From Cryptomeria japonica (taxonomy: Eukaryota > Streptophyta > Pinopsida > Cupressales > Cupressaceae), in the NCBI RefSeq assembly GCF_030272615.1, contig NC_081415.1, positions 106,991,254 to 107,055,253 on the forward strand: 64,000 nucleotides of DNA, written 5' to 3'. Below, piece by piece: positions 23,196 through 34,013 of this stretch. Below the pieces are notes generated by a model, which did not search any database, was not told the origin of the DNA, and saw nothing but the letters and a program-made list of their open reading frames with translations. Within the stretch, counting starts at the first letter, position 1, and each line of letters begins with the position of its first letter. The translations under genes were made by a program, and so were the position numbers.

Positions 23196-24709
23196 TGCAA
23201 CAAAAATGGAAAGAGCACAAAGAGAGACACAATCACACAAGACACCCCCCAAAATTCACTCAATCAAAGAACCCCCCCCCCAAGTGTGATAATTTTGGCA
23301 CTTTATAAGTAGTGCATATACAATGGGCCACTTGCAAAAAATGGCAAAGTGGACTTCTGATTTACAATTTTACAACTGCCTCAATAAGGCCAAAAGAGAC
23401 TCAAACTGATAATGCAAAAGATCTAACTAAGATCCAAGCAATTTACAAGTACCTAGTAGGCTAAATAAGACCAATATCTGAAAGTACAATTTCCACTCAA
23501 AATCTCTGAAATCTGATCATATATTATGAAAGTAGACAAAAAAACATGCACTTTCAAAAAAAAAAACACCTAAAAAGGAGGTCGTATGAGTTCAAACGAG
23601 GCCTTTGAAGTTGCGGAATTGAGGATTAGACAGGTACAGCTGAGAGAATCCAAAAATTCTGAAAAACCTTTGCACCAAAATTAGAAATTAAGCACACCAC
23701 TATGAAGATCATGAAATTTTAGGCTATTTCAAAAAAAATTGTACCAAAAAAGGAGCAAAAATGAGCAAGATATGGCCTTTCAAAGTTGGACTGCAAAACT
23801 GAAAAGCTCAATGGAGAGGGGTTAAAAAATTTCCAAAAAGCTGCTGATGTGGTGCTGACATCACCAGTTTACTATGTTAAATTTGACAGCCGTATGACCG
23901 TCACAAAAACTTCACCTCCCTACTGACTGGGCGTCCGTACTGTACGGACTGCTGACTGAGCAGATGACTGTGCAGGTGACTATGCAGTACGGCTAATAGG
24001 GCATACGGATCTGACGTGGCACTGTGCAAGTGTACGGTTTTGCCCGTGGGCCAGTGGTCGCCTGCCACGTGGCAGACGTGGGGCCATCGGTTTTGGTGGT
24101 CGCCGGAGAGGAGGGAGCGGCCGGAGCTGAGGGGGCCGGCTATGGGCCGGGAGCTGAGGCTGCTGGCGGCAGTGGCTAGGTCCCGGTCGGCGGGAGGAGA
24201 CCTGGGCGCCGGTGACTGAGGGAGCTAGCAGGAGCGAGGTGGCCGGCGGCGGTGATGGCAGCGAGCGGCGGCGGCGACGACAGCAAGCGGGGGATGGAGG
24301 AGTACGGGCCGATAGGTACGTGTCAGCGACAGGACCTGCAACCTGCAGGGTACTGCAGAGTACAAGGGGTTTGCGGACCCCCAAATCCAACGCAAAAAAA
24401 AACTTTTCTTTTATTTTTAATTTTTTTTAATTTTTAATTGCTATTTTTTGATTTTTTTGAATTTTTTTTTTTTTTTTCAGAAAAATAATTAAAAAAATTT
24501 CAAAATCCGCACGATAATAGCCAAAATGGGGAAAAAAATTTCTCACCAAAATAGGTCGACTTTATAGTCGAAATTTATGGAAATGGCCTCCCGGATTCAA
24601 CGATGATGTCCAAATCACTGTATGATGCCCCCAAAAAATGAAGATCCCCAAATCGGAAAATAGAAGTCTTCCACGATGTCTCCAAAAACTGATCAATGAA
24701 GCCCCAATA
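23196..24709 (-). other. long 5' leader of copia B with a GC-rich block
   Basis: About 1.5 kb separates the primer site from the gag ATG. 23880-24370 is strikingly G+C-rich (runs such as GGCCGGCGGCGGTGATGGC) within a genome segment that is otherwise AT-rich. It also contains the perfect hairpin GTCCGTAC-T-GTACGGAC (23933-23949). Frames through it are Pro/Arg or Gly/Arg rich and look like compositional artefacts. A T-rich, nearly homopolymeric stretch follows at 24400-24480. This could be a structured packaging or translation leader, or captured host DNA. Confidence 0.75.
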
Positions 24710-24721
24710 GCTCTGATACCA
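24710..24721 (-). promoter_or_regulatory. primer-binding site of copia B
   Basis: On the minus strand TGGTATCAGAGC directly abuts the 5' LTR. It is an exact match to the sequence complementary to initiator tRNA-Met used by plant copia elements. Confidence 0.95.
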
Positions 24722-25170
24722 TGTAGGATTTTGCCAAGATCAAGGGCACAATGAAAAGCATAAAAGAGACAATAGAATGACAAGAACAAACTGTATTCTC
24801 ATCAATATGCAAAAATGATCAACTGGATTAACCAATACAATGAATAGAGGCCTGCTTATATAGGCAAGGCCATATGGATGTATGAGCACACAAATATGAC
24901 ATGTGGCTCAATGAGAAACAAGGGTAGGTAAGAAATACTAGGGGTAGGTAGGAGAAATAATATAATATTCCACAAGAGGTGGATGACCCACCGAATGTGG
25001 AGTGTAACAACAAAATAAGACCACAAAAGGTGGAATTTCTCCTACAAACTCTATCCCTATGTGCACACTTCCCTAAGTGTCTCAAATCCAAACTACGAAG
25101 AGATGCATTATCCTAAGTTAACTTAAGTAAGTTTAATAATATCCAAAATGAATATTTATTTACACCAACA
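24722..25170 (-). repeat. 5' LTR of copia B
   Basis: 449 bases, the same length as its partner. The TATA-like CTATATAAGC (minus strand) lies at 24854-24863. Differences from the other LTR cluster between about 25007 and 25075. Confidence 0.95.
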
Positions 25171-25175
25171 TTATT

Positions 25176-26097
25176 ATTTTATTTATTTGAATAAATCATC
25201 ATTCTACAATTATGTGTTCAAACTTGCATAGTATAAAGTAGGGAAACATGTGTTCATGTGATAGTTTAATTGTCAATTAAATTTCTTTTAATGTTTCCTA
25301 TGATATACCTACATCTATTATAGTAGATTGGAATGTTTTACCCTCATCCTCCATGAATCTGATAATGGGAGAATACATATTCCTTTTTATTGTGTTTTAA
25401 GTAAATATATAGTAGAATGGTTAGTGTAGTTATAGATATTTAATGACTTGCAATTTTATAGAAAGTTCTTGAGTTTGGTAGTAATATGATATGATAATCT
25501 AAGGGTTCTATCTTTCTCTTATATAATTATAGAATTTTCCTCTCTAATCTTACCAGGAGAGTATATAACAAATAATTACTAAATTTGTAAACATTCTTAA
25601 TGAGAATTGGTGATGGAGGGTCTACTCATGCTAGCTTGAGTTAGATATTTGGTTGAACCTAAAGAAATGTTATTTAATTCTACTTATTCCTTGTATTGGA
25701 AATGGTTATAATAATTATTAGATAGGGTCAGATAGTTTCCCTTGAATTGAACTATTACAAAGGTATGAAATAATTTATGTTGTTACTTGACATACTTTAC
25801 TTCTCAAAGATGTCATATTAATTTACTTCAATATTTTAGTTTGATATCATTAGGAACCTATGTGGAGGTCCCTGGAAAACCCCTTGAGGATTTTTGTGTG
25901 TGACTGAATTATATAAGTAATTTGCTTAGTATTTTGTCTCTGTATCACCATAGTGGGTGGAAGTCGACGAGGGAGTTGTCTGGGGTAGTAGACCTTAGAA
26001 AGGGTTGCATATCCACTCTTATACCATCATATTAGATGGGTTTAAAATTGTTTCATGAACTACGAGGTATTTGTACCTTCACGTATGCAAGGCCATA
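25176..26097. other. AT-rich sequence, no recognisable gene
   Basis: No coding motif is seen. A phrase ACTCTTATACCATCAT near 26020 resembles a degraded reverse-complemented tRNA-Met primer site, so part of this stretch may belong to another LTR element, but this is too weak to annotate as one. Confidence 0.4.
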
Positions 26098-28350
26098 TGT
26101 GACGAGCCCCCGAGACACTAGGTCCGGCCCTTAGGTCTCTTTTGTAGAAACATAATGGACCACTGAGAGGGGGGGCGCTGAATTAGTGGTGATTAATAAT
26201 TTTTTTTTACCTTCTAAAGAATCAAAGCATTTAAACCAATAATTATGAAGCAATGAGTAGAAGTATCAAACATACAGGCACACACACATAAGTGGCACAT
26301 CACATAGCACCAGATGTATGAGGAAAACCCAATGTGGGAAAAACCTCAGTGAGAATAGTTGTTGGAGTCTACTACTCCAATCCAACCTCATAATGAATAA
26401 CAATTACAATGATTTTAAGGGCATCCAAGGAGCACCAACTCAAGGAATAGTGACCCCTAGTATTCTTAGCTCAAACTCAAGGAGCACCAACCCCTGATTT
26501 TATGAGCTACAACTTAAAGGAGCATCTACCCCTACTCTGAGCACCCACTTAGAGTTTAAAATAAGTATAGATTCAATTACAAATTTGATACCTCACTACA
26601 AATGGAGTTTTGTAGCACCTTACAAGTTTTCTTTTGTCTTTCCTTTCTCTCTCTCTGTCCTCTACACTTCGTTATGTTCTACTTTTCTTCAACTGTGCTT
26701 TTTTGTTTCTGCTAGTAACTATATGTGCTCTATATTATCTATCTCTTTCTGATCTAGGTTCTTTATATGTCTTCTACTCTGATCAGTTCCCTTCTCTACC
26801 TTTCTTCCTTGAATTGGCACCTTACTGCTTCTTATTGTCTTGACTTTTTTGCACTCTAATAACTAAACTTTGTTTCTCCTTTATCTCTGTCTCTGTTCAG
26901 ATCTTTTTTATCCTTTAGTACTCGACTACAACACCTTATTCACTTCACCCAACAACAATAACTACTAGTGTAATTGTTGCCTCCCCTTTTTTTTGTTTCC
27001 CACTCAGTTTGAACAAGCTTAACTGCCCTGAATAAACAACTTTGCATCAAGGAATTTTTTTTATTCCAGTTGGAGTCATTCATTCTTGTCCTAACATGAA
27101 TCAGATTTGATTTTCCTTCTTGGATCGAGAACACACATTAAATGACTCTTCTGTGTTTTCTTCTTTTTGGTCTTTGTAATGTTCACCGTCTGTATTAGAT
27201 TGTTGTCATTAGTAAACTTGATCTGCCCAATGAATCTAATTCAATCACCGTAGATCATATTGAGCCCATCAAACACCTACAAAAGATCTGCCATTAATGT
27301 GTTCTTCATACTCTTTTGACCTACCCTCCAAGGATCGATGACCACCTCATTAAATCGAACTTCACCTCTGTAAGAACTGACCTTAAATATCTGATCTGAT
27401 TGTGATCCACTTGGTAGCCACATGTCTTCATTTTTTGCATCCACATTACTCAGTCAATGTTGGTCAGTAGCCACATCAACCTCTGCATCTGTTGACATAC
27501 ATCCATGGCATCAAATCTGTCGTTCACCATTTCAGGTCTGAATTGCTACAAAGAAACGACACAAAATAATTTTAAAACAAGTTTAAATATCCACCGTAGA
27601 TTTGCCTCAAGGTCGGGAAATTGAATAGTCTTCATAAGTCAAACTGATTTTGACCTATGTGCATGCAAAAGACCTCACTCTCAGCCAATCAGAAAGTTCT
27701 GTGTTGGTCCTACCTTACAACTCATCTCTGCAACCCCAGCTTGTACCTTGATCACTCGACATGGACACATGGAAGCATCACGTGATAAACATCCCTGCAA
27801 TTTTGATTGTGGGAACACGAGAATTGTCAGATCTGTTCTGACTTTATCTTCCCTGCTGCGGTGATGGTCAACCTTAATAGCATAACCATTGAGCACCTTT
27901 TTGATGCGATTAAGACAGAGCTGTTTGATTAACCCATGTGTAGAATTGTGTACCTTTAGTAGCCCAGGCTATAACTTACTTCCACTTCCTTAGGACTTAA
28001 TAAAATTTAGGCTAAACATTAATATGCAAAGGCAAAGGGGCCCACCTGCTAGGAAATAAAAATAAAGATAGGATAACCCTCGGTATAAGTGGAAAAAGGT
28101 AGTTCAAAAATATAACAGATTGAAGGGTTTTTAACAGAGTCTAGATTAAAACTCATAAAACCTAAACCCTAGGCTTAAGAATGGAGAACAAAAATGGATG
28201 AAACATAACAACGACTAGAAATTACAATTTTTTGTCATGACACATTTGCTTTTTGTCTAACCTTCGATATCTTCACAACCCCGATCACTCTGCAACCTCC
28301 AACCTTGGTTTGTCTATAACTTGTTGACATCAATGACAATAATGCCAACA
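26098..28350 (-). repeat. probable long 3' LTR of a Sirevirus-like copia element (element C)
   Basis: On the minus strand the purine tract CCAAAGGGGGAGAT (28351-28364) is followed at 28350 by TGTTGGCATTATTGTC. That pairing matches the PPT/LTR junction of plant Sirevirus-type copia elements as I recall it. The stretch includes AAACCCAATGTGGGAAAAACC near 26325 and GAGAGGGGGGGCGCTGAATT near 26165, phrases that recur in long plant LTRs. The far end is not defined: 26098 (TGTGACGAGCCC) is a guess. No matching second LTR lies in the window. Confidence 0.5.
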
Positions 28351-28689
28351 ATCTCCCCCTTTGGAATTGATGTCAACACATACAGACATCTCTTTCTCCC
28401 CCTTTGACAATAATGGCAAAGGGACCTGCTACAGACTATCATGTGACTTCTAAGAGAAACATGAATACTTTCCATCACTCAGATCTATAGATTCCACTAG
28501 ATGAACCATTATTACAATATAAAAAGAAGCATCAATACTACTTACAAAAATTTTAGAACTCCTCCTGAGACAAACATGAGGTTCAAGGATAAGAATTGTA
28601 AGGAAATATACTCCCCTTGAACCATAGACTTCATAAGAATAATTTTAAGTGCCAAAAGAAGGCGAAATGACACCAAATTTCTATCTCAG

Positions 28690-29695
28690 ATATTTATAGC
28701 TGTCTTTAGGCAGTGGCTTGGTGAAAATGTTTGCAACCTACTCACTAGTGGGAACATATTCAAGTTTGACCTCTTTCTCTGCAACCTTCTCCCTGAGAAA
28801 GTGATACTTAATTGCTATGTGTTTTGTCCTCGAGTGCATAACATGGTTCTTGGATATGTTGATTGCACTCAAATTGTCACACATGATGGGAATATGATCC
28901 TAAAATTCTACCCGAATTTCCTTTAAGGTCTCTTTCATCCATAGGACTTGAGAACTACATGTGGCAACATCAATATACTCTTCTTCAGCAGTGGATAGGG
29001 AGATAGAATCCTTCTTCTTGCTATGCCATGAAACTAACCTGTCACCAAGAAAGAATGTTCCACCACTGGTGCTCTTCCTGTCATCTATGCAATGTGCTCA
29101 ATCAGCATCAGTATATGATTGCAAAGTGAAATATCCTTTCTTTGGATACCACAAGCCATAACTAAGTGTTCCCTATAGATATTTAAAGATTCTTCTAACA
29201 ACATTTACATGTGATTGCTTTGGAGCAACTTGAAATCTTGCTACCATGCACACTGCTTGAACAATATTTGGTGTTGAAGTTGTTTGGTACAACAAACTAC
29301 CCACCATGGATCTATACAAGGTCTGATCAACACTAGGTGACTCATCATCTTTTCTCAACTTGCATCCTATCACCATGAGGGTACTAACCGGTTTGCTGTC
29401 TTCCATCTAAAATTTCTTCAACGTGTCTTTAGCATACTTGGTTTGAGAAATGAATATGCCCTTGTTCTGTTGTGATATTTACAAACTAAGAAAATATGAT
29501 AACTCTCCAAGCATGGACATCTCAAACTCCAACTTCATTTGATCAGTAAATTCTTTGCATAGAACATCTTTGATACCTCCAAAAAAGATTTCATCTACAT
29601 ATACCGCAACTATGATCACGTGGTCTCCATGAACCTTGACATATAAGTTGCTATCAACATTTCCCTTTCTCAAAAATAAAGAGTACCAAAAAAAA
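28690..29695 (-). pseudogene. RT-RNase H end of copia element C
   Basis: Minus-strand reading from 29695 downward gives VDSNLYVKVHGDHVIIVAVY, YVDEIFFGG at the RT active site (YVDD expected), LGELSYFLSL, then MEDSKPVSTLM, LYRSMVGSLLYQTTSTPNIV, DDRKSTSGGTFFLGD, SLSTAEEEYIDVATCSSQ, CDNLSAINISKN, RTKHIAIKYHFLREKV and VANIFTKPLPKDS ending near 28690. This is the C-terminal third of copia pol. The second catalytic aspartate of the RT box is Glu and several stops occur. The 5' side is lost at about 29695, where unrelated sequence begins. Confidence 0.9.
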
Positions 29696-30510
29696 CTAGA
29701 GGACGCGTCCACAAACACCACCAAGGGGAAGCTAGAGGGGATCTTGGCAAGAAAACTCCAGGAAGAAATAATCTCACCACCAAAATGAACCCCAAGATGA
29801 TGGAATAGCAGAAAAACCAAATAAGATATTCCTCTCCTTGAAGCAATACCCACTCAGCCCACTACACCTTAGAGATTGCCCACTAAACAACATCAAACAA
29901 GAATCACTGCAGAAGCCACGCACACCACTTAGGCCATCACCAAAACACGCAAACAGAGAAGAGCACATCCCGCACAAGCATTCCAAAAGGGTGAAAACAA
30001 TAGGTGGGGAAAAATGTAGAATACAAACCAAAAAACCCATAACCTCATCAGCTGCAAGGCCATCATCTCTAACCAAATCAACATCAAAGATCACTGAACC
30101 ATGCACATCTCGGACGAAACCCAAACCCATCACCACACGAAGTAGAGAAGTACCAATAGGAGCCCAAATGACTAAGAGAACAAGGTCAATGGCTCCCACT
30201 TCCAACTCCACAACCACTTCTCCCACAACAGATGCTGCAAAAAGAGCAGCAACAGGTGTTGCAGAGAACCAAATAGAAAATAAAAGCCACAGACCCATGG
30301 GAGGAAGGGGCAACTAGACCACGCCCAACACAACACACACTATTCCTTCAACAAACCAGACCATCTCCAGCAACAAACCTCCAAGAATAGCCATCGCTGC
30401 AACAAAGCAAGCCTCTCCATCTCCATCATCTTCAGAATCAGTCTCCTCCTCCCCTGAGGAAACCCTAGTGCCTCCACAACCACTTCTCCTACCTTCGCTC
30501 ATTTCAAACT
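29696..30510. other. chimeric segment of unknown origin, open on both strands
   Basis: Immediately beyond the broken RT, base composition becomes more balanced. On the minus strand one frame runs from 30502 to 29774 with a single TAG near 30314; it begins MSEGRRSGCGG with an acidic Ser/Glu stretch and becomes Val/Leu/Phe/Gly rich. On the plus strand a 159-codon Thr/Ser/Lys/Pro-rich frame (29838-30317) faces it. Neither has a domain I recognise. It might be the 5' part of a LINE or a captured gene fragment. I make no functional claim. Confidence 0.35.
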
Positions 30511-30945
30511 CGATGTCGGGTAAGTTCCTACTAAATTCTCAGTGATAGTTAGTCCTAAGCTTCTCAAGTAAATTATTTTCTTCTACTGGAGGGTTGTGAT
30601 AGGTTGGTCCTCTCTCCTTTTCTATTCATTGGAAGGGTTGAAGCCTTGGTGAGGAGTATTGCATGCTTAGGGAAGAAGGTAAATGGATGAGAATGAAAGT
30701 GACATTTGGAGTTGAGGTTGTGACACACCATGGGGATTTCACTAGCTAGGCACTATTATATCACGTGCATTCATATTGTGGGGTTTAATATCCAAAAAAT
30801 TGATAATAATATATTGCTTATCTGGTGAAAATAGGGGGGTTTTTAATTCGGGCTATGAAAAAATACAACATCTAGTGAAAATAGGGGTGTTTATAATTCG
30901 AGTTGTGTATTGGGAGAGGGTGACGAAAAACAAGTTTAGACACTA
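30511..30945. repeat. spacer with a small tandem duplication
   Basis: 30817-30846 (TATCTGGTGAAAATAGGGG, then ATTCGGGCTATG) is repeated in altered form at 30868-30907 (CATCTAGTGAAAATAGGGG, then ATTCGAGTTGTG). No gene is seen. Confidence 0.5.
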
Positions 30946-30949
30946 AGTT

Positions 30950-31838
30950 AAGCCTCTGTGTGACACACCAACAATTTTCTAATCACACCATGTTATTTGA
31001 CAATACATGTCAAAAGGATGTGAGGGTCATTCATTCCCTCTTGGATTCATGTTATAGGGAATCTAGCCAAAGCGTCGATTGGAAGAAGTCTGAGGTATTT
31101 TTTCTCAACACTCAACTAAGCCTACACAGAAACATTGCAAGGAATTTTGATCCTTAGGTTGCCAATGTTCTAGGTAGATTCTTTAGAATGCCCTGATTTG
31201 TAGAGGCCAAAAAAATGCTATTTGGGGACCTCAATCAACAAGTTCCAAGACAAAAATGGAAACTTGGAAAGGGAAATGGCTTACCTTGAAAGGTAGGATT
31301 CTAATGCTTAAATAAGTTCTTATTGCAATCCCTATTTACTCAATGTCTTGCATAAAAAATCCAAATTTATCAGAGGATATCCTCATGAATAAATTATAAG
31401 GAGATTTCTTTGGAGTGGAAAGGTGGAGTAAAAAAAATACCTCTTATTTTTTAGGACAAGATCTGTTCTCCAAAGGAGGCTAGGGGGACTAGCATTCAAG
31501 AACTAGCTACCATGAATCTGGTTATGGGGACAAAGCTAGTTTTAAATCTTTACACTCATGAGAACCAAAAGCAGGTTAAAATTATAAAAAAGAAGTACTT
31601 GGACATAGATATTCTAATGGAAATCCTTTGTATCAAAGGTCCATTGTAGAGATTGGTTGTGTGGAACTTTATCCTAGATTATAGAGACATCGTAACAAAG
31701 CATATTACTTGGGGAATAAAAGATGGAAGGAGTGCCTCCTTTTGGGAAGATTCATGGGAAGAATACGAACCACTTAGCAGAAATCATGACATTTTTGGAA
31801 CCGAATTAGCTACAACTCGATTCATACTTTCAAAATAG
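30950..31838 (+). pseudogene. LINE reverse-transcriptase relic
   Basis: THQQFSNHTMLF near 30962-30997 aligns with THQQFVDDTMLFG of the LINE at 39-45 kb; the catalytic pair DD has become NH. Downstream frames give the thumb region (KICSPKEARG near 31455) and VVWNFILDYRDIVTKHITWG, GRSASFWEDSWEE before the frame ends at 31838, matching FMLECRDIITDKLTWNIGNG and FWRDSWG of the other LINE. Numerous stops and shifts are present. No 3' end or target duplication was identified. Confidence 0.8.
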
Positions 31839-33995
31839 CCCTTTCCAAGTCCATTTGTATAGTATCACGTGTCCACACTAGAACTACCACACCAAATTGT
31901 GAACCCATCATTATGACCATGAAGCAAGCAGTAATCTAATAAAATTAAAAGAAATATGAAAATAATATAATAAAATATATATTTTATTATATAAATATAA
32001 TTCTGAATATAATATATAATATGTTATATACTGATTATATGTTATAATATATTTATAATTTATTAATTTATATATTAAATAGAATTATATTATATGTAAT
32101 TAATTGATTTTAAATGCAATATATTATATATTTATTCTATATTTATATTTAATAGTTTGTATTAATAAATACAAAAGTTCAACCTAAAACTAACTATAAC
32201 TCTAAGTTAGCCATAAATATAATTAGTCATATATTAGTAATTTATTATTACCATACCTATATTTTTATAAATTTAAGTAAAGTATGGTGAGAGATATCAA
32301 GTTTGAAAATATGGAATATTTATATGTTCAATGATAAAGTATGATGTACAATTAAATTCAAACTAAAAATCTAAATAAAGTATGTCGAGAGATATGATGT
32401 TTGAAAATATGGAATATTTATATGTTCAATGATAAAGTATTAAGTGCAATTAAATTCAAACTAAAAATCTAAGTAAAGTATGCCGAGAGATATCAAGTTT
32501 GAAAATATGGAATATTTGTATGTTCAATGATAAAGTCTGAAGTGCAATTAAATTCAATAATCGATGATGTTTTAAATTTAATTTTGGTTAAATTTAAATT
32601 AATTATAATTAAAATGAGATAAAGGCATTATCATACTTTTTTAGAGGTATAATAACAACATTTGTAAAATATTATGCAAATTAAAAATTTAGAATCATTT
32701 ATCAAAATGATATTTAAAAATTGGAAAAAGATTCACTTGACTAATCATTGACAAATTAGTAATAACTATTAAACAACATCTATACTATATTATAATCATT
32801 TAATTTAGTCATAGATACAATGTGTGAATAGGTTTTCAAAATTTGTATCAAGTTTTACTTTTTTAACTATTTATGCACTGGCAATATCTCTTCATTTTCA
32901 ATATCATGAAGAAGAGCTTGAACTTTGATTGTTATGTTGGACTTCACAACATTTAATGTAGGTATCCCATGGTGAGCATGTAACAACCTAAATGATGAAA
33001 TGACTTGATGCATTGTGAATCTGATTGAATAATTAAACTTAAGAGTAGCAAGCAACCATTCTTCAAGTGGTCATGTGTGAAAGCTAATTCGTGATTGTCT
33101 CATGAACTTTATATTCAATTGTTCAGACAGGTTGTGTTTTTTGATTGTCATAGTTGGCCTAATAGTGACCTTCCATATACATCCAACAAGGTAAATGTGT
33201 TGAAGCTCATGGTATTGAAAAATTGGTCAGTTAGGTAAATTTATAATCTCAATTTGTAGATTATATTTTTTTCACCTTGGAACCATAGAGGAAGTTAAAG
33301 TATAAAGCATAATTATCAAATTTTATTTGATTATTCTTTGGTCCATTTTTGCCAATTCTATTGATCATTTTTTCTCTCAACCGACAGCAGATACTTGATT
33401 CCTCTATGTAAAGGATGACATTGAGTGAAGGATGATAGCGATAATTTTCAACCAATTGGATGCACATGTGCATACATTACTTGACATTTTTCTCACCTAC
33501 AAGGAAATTGTTTTTAGCTTTTATATCAATATTGAATAGTAGAAGATAAATATTTTAAACTTAAAGACAATATATGTTAAGGTGAGGTAGTTAGATAAAT
33601 TTATAGAATTTTTCTTCATTTAAATTAAATGTATGCTATTAAATAGGAAATAAAGTAGAGCAACATATATCTTGCATTTCGCTTATCATAACAAAAAAAA
33701 TGATGCAAATTTAAATGATATATATTTAGAAAATGATAAATGTTTCAAAATTTTCTTCATTTGAAGTAAATGTATGTTGTTAAATAGTAAATATAATAGA
33801 ACATATATGTAGCATAACTAAAAAAATGATACTTTAATATTAAATTATTATTAAGATATTAATTAAGTTATATATATTAATCAATATCAAATTATTATTG
33901 AGATATTACTATACTTTAATATTTTTATTATTTTATATTTTTATTAAACTATTCACCATTCAATTTTTTTTATTAAGACTAATTATTGTTATATT
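31839..33995. other. AT-rich DNA with tandem repeats, no assigned gene
   Basis: 32150-32265 has a direct-repeat partner at 37412-37525. 32273-32560 holds three tandem copies of a 98-base unit (landmarks GAGAGATAT, TTTGAAAATATGGAATATTT, ATGTTCAATGATAAAGT). Minus-strand frames at 32867-33055 and 33261-33473 look slightly protein-like (for example YHPSLNVILYIEESSICCRL), but I cannot assign them and they may be chance. The rest is low-complexity A+T. Confidence 0.55.
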
Positions 33996-34013
33996 ATATA
34001 TTTATAATACTAT

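Larger units (their letters stand above)
18419..25170 (-). mobile_element. Ty1/copia LTR retrotransposon B, nearly complete
   Basis: The 6752-base element has 449-base LTRs (18419-18867 and 24722-25170) starting TGTAGG and ending CCAACA in plus-strand coordinates. Target duplication TTATT flanks it at 18414-18418 and 25171-25175. On the minus strand the order is 5' LTR, primer site abutting the LTR, a 1.5-kb leader with a GC-rich block, one gag-pol frame, a 3' UTR, polypurine tract and 3' LTR. By eye about ten of 449 LTR positions differ, mostly transitions, so the insertion is younger than element A. Confidence 0.97.

Noticed and set aside
24016-24437. Arg/Gly and Pro/Arg-rich frames on both strands in the copia B leader
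   Set aside because: They follow from the GC-rich composition, lie upstream of gag, overlap each other on opposite strands and show no domain.
26020-26040. Possible reversed tRNA-Met primer site
   Set aside because: Only a partial match (TGGTATAAGAGTGG) and no LTR boundary beside it.
26634-26843. Ser/Leu/Phe-rich 69-codon frame
   Set aside because: Lies in a probable LTR within a pyrimidine-rich stretch; looks like a compositional artefact.
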